Shown here: positions 48,691-59,500 of the stretch, piece by piece
Position numbering within the stretch: the first letter of the stretch is position 1
Layout of the letters: each line of letters begins with the position of its first letter
Assembly (NCBI RefSeq): GCF_947242115.1
Contig: NC_074723.1
Span: forward strand, 13,765,501-13,829,500
DNA length: 64,000 nucleotides
Direction: 5' to 3'
Origin: Biomphalaria glabrata
Taxonomy: Eukaryota > Mollusca > Gastropoda > Planorbidae
Program-made: the position numbers and the translations under genes
The notes under the pieces: model-generated
Database searches by the model: none
Told to the model about the DNA's origin: nothing
The model's input: the letters and a program-made list of their open reading frames with translations, nothing else

Positions 48691-49715
48691 CTGTACTTTT
48701 TATGTTTACACTTCCACACCAAAATATTGCGGTTTATCTGTTGTTCAATGCCATGATGAATATTCTGTTGGTACAAAAGTTTTTTTTTTATGTTTTGAAT
48801 TTTTACAAAATTAAGAACAAAATCAGGTTTCAGTTTAATTTTAAAAAGTTAATTGAGCAACTTAATTAAAAAATTGAAAAATTGTGGCATAGTAACAAGG
48901 TGTTTCAAAGAGAAGGATAACTTCTATAATAAACAATACACGAGTTTTAAGATCCAAATTAAAGCAAGGTACTTTTATTGATCTGAGACTACAATGCTAG
49001 AGAAGAAGAATATCTGAGAAATCATGGCTGATGCGAAGCAGTTTTATAAGGAAAATTATCTAGTATGAGGAGGTGCCTCAAATATGCGTATTTACAGATT
49101 CATAAACTCACAAGGGTTTAACGAGATAAAAAAAAAATTATTACACGATGACCAGACTGGAAGATCACAACCTTGTTACAAAATTGAAAGTACAATTCTG
49201 AAAAGTTATAATAGCAAGAGAAAAATATTCTTCCAGAGTTTGACAAATATAATTTGGGGAATCTAAATGCTAATAATAACTTGCAAAAAAAAAATAAAAA
49301 AATTGATCAGTGCTAAATTTATCCTTGTACAGTATAAGCAAAAGTGGAAATATAATTTTTTTCTGGTCAAAAGATTTACCAATAGAAGATTGGGATAATC
49401 TTTCACCTAGAGTACATTGGCTGAGTCACTAATAAATATTGGGTTCAGTTGTTCAAACTGGCACTTTTGTGCATTTTGTAAGGTCCTCAAAGAATAACAG
49501 TTGACCTTGGTCAGCTGAAGTTATCATTGGATATGCATTCAAAACGATTAAAATTAGTGTTTCATTTCAAAGAGAAGGCTGTGCTCTTTACAATGGTTAA
49601 GGATTGTCATGATTTTCTACAGCACTTTAATATTTTCTATCTAGGATATTATCGTATTTTGGATCTAAAGTATGATAAGACAAAATATGATTAAACTGAG
49701 GGGGGGGAGGGCTCT
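48691..49715. promoter_or_regulatory. Upstream spacer of the DUF1647 gene
   Basis: It presumably contains the promoter. AT-rich, with no defined motif or gene recognised. Confidence 0.3.
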
Positions 49716-49795
49716 CAACTCTTTCTTTCCGTAATTATTTACCACATTCTGGTGGAATCAACGTTGGTATCGTCAGTTAGGAGAGAAAGAGTTAA
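49716..49795. mobile_element. MITE-like element, 80-bp copy
   Basis: CAACTCTTTCTTTCCGTAAT at the left and GTATCGTCAGTTAGGAGAGA...GAGTTAA at the right. Both ends match the 262-bp copy at 24,651-24,912. Confidence 0.6.
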
Positions 49796-49864
49796 TTTAC
49801 TTAGTCTAGATGTTGTAAAATGTTTGTTTTAATGTACATATGTAATATGTTTTCAATGTTTCTT

Positions 49865-50010
49865 CAGATTAGAAGATTAATACACCCTAGCCCAAACCAT
49901 CTCACAGGACAGCAGGCAATGGAATGGCAGTGGGTAGGATTTGAACCCATGAGATCGAGACCACCCAGCAACAGCCCAGAGCATATACCTCATGACCAGG
50001 CAGCCTTTTA
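49865..50010 (-). mobile_element. tRNA-derived SINE family C
   Basis: Minus strand: GGCTGCCTGGTCATGAGGTA, GGTCTCGATCTCATGGGTTC, AAATCCTACCCACTGCC. The head matches the copy at 35,200-35,305, and its GGGTTCAAATCC is a B box. Confidence 0.68.
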
Positions 50011-50593
50011 GACACTTTTGTTATGTAAGGATGGGAACTAACTAAATTTTAAAAGTTAAGCTAAAACTAAGTTTCAACTAAAATAATTTTAAATTATAGT
50101 TAAACTAAACTAAAGAAAATTAATTTAAAAAACTATAAACTTTTTCATAACATTTTTTTTTTGGGGGGGAGGGGTAATTTAGACCTAGCTAATCATCCAA
50201 CTCTATGCCTACGGTTCGATCTAACTCTTTAACATTCAAGAAATATTTATCCATAATAAAATCAGTAATAAGGAAGATGTTTCTTACATAAACGTTAGTG
50301 CACAATAAAATTTGAAAAAAAAAAAAAAAAAAAAAAGGTATGTCTTTGTAAATATGTGTGTTTGTACTTTTGCCTTATAAATATTAAAACCTTTAGAAAA
50401 GAAAGGTACTTTAAAAATAAGATATTAATTAACTTATTACTTAACAGAAAATCTTATTATACCGATAAAGTTTAAAATCTCATTAAATAACAGATTTAGA
50501 ATATTTCACATTTCTAGTAACCAAAGAAATAGAAATGAAATTGTTGGAGTTTAATGAAACAGTTGACCTGTATATTTTATTTTATTTTTCACA

Positions 50594-51095
50594 CTACTTT
50601 AGTGTAAAGTACATGCTTGACTAACCATGCCATCGTGTTTTTTTCTTGTCTTACCACTCACCATACAACTAACACATAAATGTTAAACACGCAAGGAAAA
50701 AAAAATGTGGGGTAGTCTCGTCATTAAGGACTGCAATTTACAGTACAATAGACCTACATGTGTAGGCTATCTGACCAGGTTGTTAAAATCAGTCGGCCAC
50801 ACAGTCTTTTTACTTTTTGGGCAGGGAGGGTGTGTAACTATTTTAGTGTAAAGATAGGTCTATGTACATGCTTGACTAACCATGCATGCCAGTGTGTTAT
50901 TTTTTTGTCTTTCAACTCAACATTGAGCAAACACTATTGCATAACGCACAATGAAAAAACCCTGCAGGGTTTAGTCTTGCAGTATCATCGATTACACATG
51001 TACAGTCAACTAAGGCCTACATGTGTATGTCTAACTGACCAGGTTGTTAAAATCAGTCGGACACACTCTATTTACTTTTTGGTCAGGGAGGGTGC
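50594..51095 (+). repeat. Tandem dimer of a roughly 250-bp interspersed repeat
   Basis: Unit 1 (50,594-50,835) and unit 2 (50,836-51,095) share TTTAGTGTAAAG, TACATGCTTGACTAACCATG, TGACCAGGTTGTTAAAATCA, GTCGG and GGGAGGGTG. A third, inverted copy lies at 54,969-55,150 in CNTD1 intron 1. The class is unknown. Confidence 0.75.
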
Positions 51096-51129
51096 AATGT
51101 GGATTAAGATGTGTTTTTTTTTCTAGAGC

Positions 51130-53517
51130 TGGTTATACTAATGCTTTTAGATCTAGGTCAATTTAGACCTAGATCTCAATAATAAGTCTAGAGACTAGAA
51201 TCTATTACATATTATATATGTTTCGGCTTCATCTAAGTTCTAAGTTATTAAAAGGGTATGTACTTGATATTCCTGCAGTACATTTTTTGCCACAAATGAT
51301 TTGATTAAAACCACTAAATATTCACCTAAATCGCTAATCAGATTCCCATATTTATATAAACAGAAATTAAACACCACCACGTGACTTTAAAAAATTCTAA
51401 ACAACCCCATTCATTACATTGCATAGAAGCTTTTGGCAAAACAACATTTTTAAAAGGCCTCCTATGCTGCTACTTTCAAGTGCAGATATTGACTCCCATA
51501 ACTTCTACATTACCCTCTTCAAATGCAGACTGACAAAATAGTTAATTGCATCATTTTTTGATAATTAAGTTGTTAATATCACATGACCAGAACAAAGGGA
51601 TGTGCATTTCAACCGCTACCACATGTTGAAAAGTTAAACAATTTTTAATTAAACTTTTTAGTTTGTAACTATTAAATTCATGCATTTGTGTTGAAATATT
51701 TTTTTTATATATTATAATAATAATAATATAGCTCTGAAAGTTAAATAACTGTTACTGTGTAGCCTTTTTAACAGAAAAAAAAAGTACTTTTTCTGTCATT
51801 TTTTTTTTACATTTGGTCCCTCATCATGAAGTGTACAATATTTTCTTGGACTTCTATCTATAATTTAAAAGTAAAATAAGTTAAACAGTTAATCAAGCAT
51901 ATCTGTTTACAATATATTGAGTCTGAAATTTTTATCAAAGTGCCTTCTATTAGATCAAAAAACTAAATAAAATCTAATCTAGATCTAGTCTACTTTAAAC
52001 TTAAGTTTAGATCTAGATTCTAGACAGATATATTCTATAAGTAGATAACTTACATCTTACACTGGGGCCTGGCTGGGAAATAAATTAATACTACACTGAG
52101 TTGACTGGTATACTCATACTGTAAGTGTAACCAGCTTAAACTTTAAACTCTATAGTCAGTCTAGATTGGTAGAGTCTAGACTGACTAGACTACTACTCTA
52201 GTACTAGACTAGACGTCACTAGAGTTAATAAAACTTAATATATTAAATGATAAATAATTTATTATATTAAATATTATTTATTATTAGATTATAATTAGAT
52301 TTAATTAGATTATTAGATCTAGATTCTAGATCTGTATGTACCAGATTTTAACCAGATCTAAAACTATAATAATAATAATTAATAAAATAATGATTATATT
52401 TAATATTATTTATAATCATAAATCTAGATTATCTACTTAAGTGATAGAATCTACTATCATTCTAGCTAGGTTCTAGTCAATCTATAATACTATAATTCTA
52501 TTCCAGATCTAGATAAAATTCTAGATATAGATCAGACCAGATCTATTAAATTAATAAGTCTAAGTCTAAGACGACTCTAAGACTTAAGACGTAGACGTCC
52601 TAGCTAGACTAGTGCAACAACAAAGATTAATATAACATCTAACTATGTTTATATCTAGAGCTATATAAGATATATAGACATTTTAAATCTAGATCTATGT
52701 TTATTATTAACTAGTTCAAGTAGTTGAGTCTAGACTAGGTCTAGATCTAGATCTACAATACACTCCGTAGTTCTGTAAAAACATAAGCCGTCGCTCCATA
52801 TAATGCGCATGACTCTGTAAACAGCAGTTCCGTTTAAGGGAGAGATCCTTTAAATATTTTGTAACCATAACTCTCACATTGATAGTCTAGATATATTATG
52901 ACGCCATTTAATTTTAGCTAATAGATATATATCTTGATATATTCATATTTGAAAGCAATTTTTTAAAGCTTCCATTTTTTCTAACATTTTCCTATTAGAT
53001 CTAGATTCTAGACCTATAGATCTAGATCTAATTTAAAATCAATTTACAATCTACCCATAGCCATAGAATTATATAGATCTATATAGGTCTGTGAGTCAAC
53101 CTAAATCTTCTACCTAGAAGTTTTCCCAAAGTCACAAGTTTACCCCCCTCGTAAAAAGAAATGTATAGACTATATTCTGTTTTAGATCTATCGTTAGAGA
53201 TCTAGATCAAGTTCTAGACTCTATATCTAGACCAAATCTATAAAAATTTAGATAGGATCTTAAACAGATTTAACCAATAGATTTTAGACATCGCTTAATA
53301 AAAAGATCCAGAGTCTATATAGATTTAGAAACTTGTAAAATCAAATATTTGAAATATTGAAATACACAAATAGATCTATTCTATAATCTATAAATTCTAT
53401 AGTCACTATTTATAGAGTCTATATTTATATTATAATAAAATTATAATATATATAATTATATAGATCTATATATATATATACTATAGTTAATATAGTAAAA
53501 TACTTATTAATTTTAAA
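51130..53517. promoter_or_regulatory. CNTD1 upstream region, GATCTAG-rich
   Basis: Dense AGATCTAGATCT, TCTAGACTAG and related words from about 51,150, and especially 51,970-53,540, mixed with AT dinucleotide runs. The CNTD1 promoter should be at its right end. No TATA box can be distinguished from the AT-rich background. Confidence 0.35.
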
Positions 53518-56500
53518 ATGTCAGTAAATAGATCTAGATCCTCTCACTCTCTGTATAACAATGCTATTTTCGGGACTCCAACTGAACCATTATTCAACAA
53601 TGAAGAAAATGGTATATGTCCAGAAATTCTTCAAGACTGGCTTGATAACATGGCGTTAATGAATGCAAGAGATATTGAAACTGCAACAGTAACACAGGTG
53701 CATTTTTATCATTAGATTTTGACAAACTTTGTCAAAATTCAAATTGATATGAACTTAATCATACTTAAATTTAATAAAGATTGTAATATTAGAGATCTAT
53801 ATATTAATCTGTAATTATTAATACTGGATCTATATCTTATCTATAATCTAGTCTCTTAGTTACTAAGAGTAAGAAAGAAGACTTCTGCGATAATGATAAT
53901 TTTCTGTGAATATAGACTATTTGCTACAATTTTATATTTCAAGTACTATATAATATAGATGATCTAGATTCTAGTCTATATATAACTATAGGCCTAATAA
54001 CTTTGAATTTGCTAACATTAACAGCTAATTTATATCTATACAAAAATCTGTAATCATTAATTAAAGTTAAATCATTTAGAGTGACACATCATTCAATTTA
54101 AATGTATTAATTATTAAGGAACTTGGTTTATTTTTTTTTTTAAAGTGGCTATTTTTATAGTTAGTAGATCTATTAGCTGTGCTATTTTCTTAGTCCTCAA
54201 TTTTCATCACTGGTGTTCCTGACATTAGACATATAGACATATATTGGTCTTTAAACTGTACAATTATTTAGTGTAAACCTGCACCAGTACAAGCTATAAT
54301 CTACTAACTACAGTTAGTGAATTCTGAAATTTATTGTTAACTTTGCACCTTTTATTTTCTTCACTTACATTTTAGATAATTGATCATTAAAAAAAATTTG
54401 TAACAGTGTACTTTTATATCAAACTTGCTCACAAATATAGAAGACATCTTATTTTAAAATGTGTTACTTGTCCCAAATTTAAAGTCTCAATTAAGGCTTA
54501 ATAAAAAGAACCGGTAAATTGAAGTCTAAATTTATCTAATTAGACAAAACTGTCTCACAGTGGGTTCAAAGTTTAAAGAGAAACTCTGATGGTTTTTCAA
54601 ATTTGAGTTATTGAGATTAAAATTCTGTGTAAAAAGTTGTAATAGTAAATATTTTACCTTTTTTTTTTTTGTTAAAATGCTTAGAAACATTAATATTTAA
54701 TAAATTAGTCAGTAAATTCTTGACATCTCAAAAAAAAAACAGGGTTCTTTGAGATTTTGTTTTTAGCTTAGGCAAATGTCACTTCCCTCAACAATACTGA
54801 AAGGAAAACTAGATTTAACCAATCGTATCGCTACATTCTTACAGTAGCTGTTAGGATTAGTGGCGGCCTAGTCCAGAGCTATGGTACAGTTATATATATA
54901 GAGAGAGAGATCTAAAAGCATTAGGTAAACTAATTCGAGGAAAAAAAAGAGTAACATTTTCATCAAAGCCCCTCCCTGTCCCAAAAAATAAATAGATCGT
55001 GTGTCCGACTGATTCTAACAAACTGGTCAGTGAAAGGCTAGTCTAGACTACATGTTGTTGGTCATGACAAGACACCCAAGCGATAGTGTTTGTAGTGTGT
55101 TGAGTGGTCAGGTGAGAAAATACACATTGCCGTGGTTGTTCAAGCATGTAAATCTACTTTTAATACACATTTTTTTCTTTGCTTACAAGATCTAGATCTA
55201 ACTTCATAGATGAAGATATATTTCTTTTACGAGAATGTAAACTTTACTGTATGGTTTTTCATTATACAGTAAATCAATAAATTAAATTAATAGGTTTGTT
55301 TGAAGTCACATAGAAACCCAGTGAAAGTCTGACCATTTTGGATGTGCAGGAAAATTACGTCAGAAAAACATCAATTACTAAGTTATTATTACAAATATAA
55401 AAAAAAAGAATAATATATTCATTATCTGTAAATCAAAACACACATTGTATTAAAAATTGTCAAAACCATCCATTTCCCTTTAAATATATGATTCAATGCG
55501 TCACTTTTGATGTTTTTAAAATCGTATCTTGGTATTATTATTTTATATTTTTTTATGTTTTCAAAATTTTTTTTTTTTTTTGGTTGTTTTTTGTATCCAT
55601 CTCTATTGTGTTTGTCTTTTACAATGATTGTAACACTATTATTCAGAATATTTTCTCCCATGGTAGCTGGTCAGAGTGTGTGTTTCTGATGTGTGACAGG
55701 TTTGAGCTCCCTTGTCAAGCTAAATATGCAGCACTGGAAATATTTGACAGGTCAGGCTCAATATTCATTTGTTTTTAATTGTTAACTTTTTTTGGACCAT
55801 TCTTAGCACTTTTCATACACCAATATTGACAAAGTGGCTTAGCGGTAAAGCACTAGGCTTCAGAAAAATTCTGGTGAAGACTGGGTTTTTTAATTTTGGG
55901 ATTTTAAAGGCGCCTCTGATTCCACCCCCAGCTCTAACTGGTACCTGACATTAGTTGGGGAAAAGTAAAAGTGGTTGGTTGTTGTACTGGCCAATGACAC
56001 ACTCTTTAACATTTACATCATCTGCTCCATAGATTGCAAGGTCTGGAAAGAAAACTTTACTTTTTTAAAATATTGGCAAATGATTGACAAAAATATTGAT
56101 CTGCAATAGGTATACATTTTTAAAATATATCTGGACCTAACATATATGTCATATGTAACTTTTTTTTTCAGTTTAAGTATCAGTAAAATGTATGTTAAAA
56201 TTTTGGTGACATTTTATTCCTTAACTATAATCAATGTTGTTGCTAGACATACATTTGCTAAACTGTAGGTCTTATTTCCATAGTTATTTATATCTCCCTC
56301 CCCCCCCCCCCCCCCCCCCCCTAGTTCATTAAATTTTAGCATTACTGTAAGCAATGTATGGGAAAATATTATAAAAAATTATATACATTGAGATCTTAAC
56401 TATGAACTTGCAATCACTCATTCAATATAAATATAATATTTAGCTAATTTCTTTTTTCTTTACCAAAAAAAATAAAATAAAAAATAAAAGCCCATATTGT

Positions 56501-59500
56501 CACATCTCAATGTTAGTGTTTTGCCCAAATGTGTTTGTAAATAACAAAAATCATTTCCATATATGAACTTTATAACAGCTGGAGTTTTTCACAGATAACA
56601 TTTATAAAATCAAAATGTGTATAAAAAAATAAGTTTCACTTTTATATTTCAATACAGACCTCAAATTAATAAATTAAATTTAATTTGTATTTGAATTATT
56701 CACAGATTTATGTTGAAACATTTACAAGATTTGTATAGCCATGTACAAAACACCAAAAGCGTCAGAAAGAAGAGTGACTGGGAGTGCATTTTGGAGAGAG
56801 TAAAAAACCAAGCTTTTCTCCGCATCCTGTCTTGTTGTCAAATAGCTAGCAAACTCAACTCACACTATAAGGTGTGTTTTTTTTAATGTTTTATTTTGTT
56901 CTTTAATTATTAAATTTTTTCATATTTAAGTCAGCAATTAATATTGCTTTTAATTTCCTCCTTCAATCATTTAAACGCTAAGAAAGGCGTGGGATAATAA
57001 AGTAAGTAGACCATGTAGTGTTGGACACTTATAATTTGTGTCTACTTTTATTAGCTGAATTCCAAAAGCTCATTTAGTTCTAAATAAGAAATGGGTTATA
57101 TGGGCTCATTTTATAAAGGTAAAGGCAGACTTTTAGTTAAAATTTTCTATTTTGATCAAGGGTATCAACTACTATTACCATTGTGGCTACATAATTAAAA
57201 TAACTAGAATGTAACACTACATCACCATTTATTTCTTGTAAATTTTTCAATGATTGTTTAAAATTCTAAATTTAATTATTCAAATGCAGTGGAATCTGCC
57301 TAACTGGACATACCTGGGAATAGAGAATCATTTTGAATGATCATAGTTCAAATTGCATTTAACCAAGGAGTTCACTGAATAATAAGAATTTTCTACAAAT
57401 CCTCAAATGTGAGGGTATTTCATATTTAATGTTTGTTGTGTATTTATGTTCTTGCTGTTCTTATATGTCAAAATGTCTTGGAGTCCAGGTCAGCTTGTGT
57501 GTGTGTGTTTACTGTGTTATCATGAACTGTTTATGTCATTCTTGTTCAATAAAACCTAGGATCAAGACATGTCTTCTTGTAGTGTTTTATTAGGTTACTA
57601 CAATGCTCAACACTTTTTCTTCTGATTATGTTTTGGCCAGAAAACTGTATTGCTCAGCAACAGCCTTCTTGGGTAGTTTTTTTTTTTGGTTCACATTCTG
57701 GAACAATATCTCTTCAAATAATTTTGACTTGAAGAACTTGATGATACCATTCTGTTTAGAGCTGAGAAAATGTTGATATAGCAAGTGACAGTGCATTTTG
57801 GCTTGGTGTGTGCATTATTTGTAGTATCTCTTTAAATAATTTTAACTTGATGATACCATTCTGTTTAGAACTTAGATAATATTGATATAGCAAGTGATAG
57901 TGCATATTGGCTGGTGTGTGCATTATTTGTTGTATTTCTTCAAATAATTTTAACTTGATGATACCATTCTGTTTATTGATATAGCAAGTGACAGTGCATA
58001 TTGGCTGGTGTGCACAACTGTGGTAATTGTGAGAGAAAGGAAGGGTGGGAGAGGTGTCAGCGAGTCATTGTCCTTAACTAAGCACACACACTTAGGATAG
58101 GCCTCAGGACATAGCATATAGGATATGCTCACACATGAAATGTGATGCTAGAAATGAATCAATAACAATGTGTTGAAGGTTTGGCCAGTGCTTTGTTACA
58201 GGCTGGTGAAAAGGACAATTTTCTTTGCTTTCTTTCTATTTAAAAATAACATGTTTGAGATCTAATTAATTAATTTTCTTTAAAAATGTCATAGAAGGAA
58301 AAACGAAAATTCAAGTGAAGGAGAATTTTTATTAATTCCAATGTCATAAAGGGGTCATTGTCTAGGGGTTGGACAACAGTAACACAAGAACATCTATTAG
58401 GTGGAGCACTAGCATTTTTATATGCTAGGATATGCAATGAATGATTCAATGAAGTGTATGGTTTGTTTAACACTGTGCTTCGCTGGCCTTTCATTTGGGG
58501 GGGGGGGGATAAAATAATGTGGGGCAACCTAAAAGTTCTTGGCTGGGAATGGGGGCTTTCTATTGGTGGATGCCCAAAAACAATGCAATGTTATTTATGC
58601 TTTCTGTTCTACTGAATATATAAGGACCAAAAAGTGTGTTGTTGGGGGAGAGGCCTTTCATTTCAAAGTAGTTTGTGTACTGTGGGGGGGAGTTAATGGA
58701 GGCTGAAGAGAAAACTACATCAAATGGACATAAGACATGTTTTTTCATATTAAAAAAAAAAGTGGCACGCATATCTGCCCGTTAATAAACTTCGGATAGT
58801 TTGTTCCATGATTTTCTTCCAATGTAATATTTATTTCCCTTGTTATTTTCCTGTAGGTGATCACAGTGAAAAAAGCTAAGCGTTGCCTCCAAGATGCTGG
58901 GTACAGTTATTCCTGCGAAAGTATTCTACAATCTGAAATGAGAGTTCTCAAAACATTGTACTACACTATTCCAAAGACCAGTTGCTTAGACTATATTGAA
59001 ATTCTGTTAGAATTGTTAGGTAAAAAATGTTACAATTGAGAAGAAAAACTGGTGACCCATCAAAATAGCGCAGACAAAATAGCGCGAAATTTCCCGACAA
59101 AATAGCGCAAGACAAAATAGCGCGGATTTATATATGATGTATATAAAAGTACCGGATTATTAGTAATTAAATGTCCTGGGCATCATTTTTGTTGATGTCT
59201 CTATCTTTTCAATATTAATAGATCTGAAATTATGCCATATTTGCAGAGTACGAGAGTTCTTTAAATTTTTTATCATTCCCCCTTTTCACATTTAATTAAA
59301 ATGCATAACTATATTGCCAATGTACGGAAACAAGCCAGTGATGGAATTTTTACGTGACATTTCCTACAATTTAACTTTGTGAAAGTTATTGTGTGTGTGT
59401 GTGTGTTAATTAGAAAAGTATCTTTGCGTGTTTTCGAAGTACACTTCTATAATGTAAATAATTTTTATATTTTGAAATTATTCATTTTACCTGATTATGA

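Noticed and set aside
57296-57380. pogo/Tigger-type end (CAGTGGAATCTGCCTAACTG)
   Set aside because: Resembles Tc1/mariner-group ends, but the matching inverted end was not located.
57407-57602. Solo LTR of about 195 bp (TG...CA, AATAAA inside)
   Set aside because: The ends and the polyadenylation-like signal look suggestive, but no flanking duplication and no second copy in the window were found.
58270-58772. Two minus-strand frames in CNTD1 intron 3
   Set aside because: No similarity to known proteins. The region has G-runs and AT-rich flanks but no splice or coding signature.
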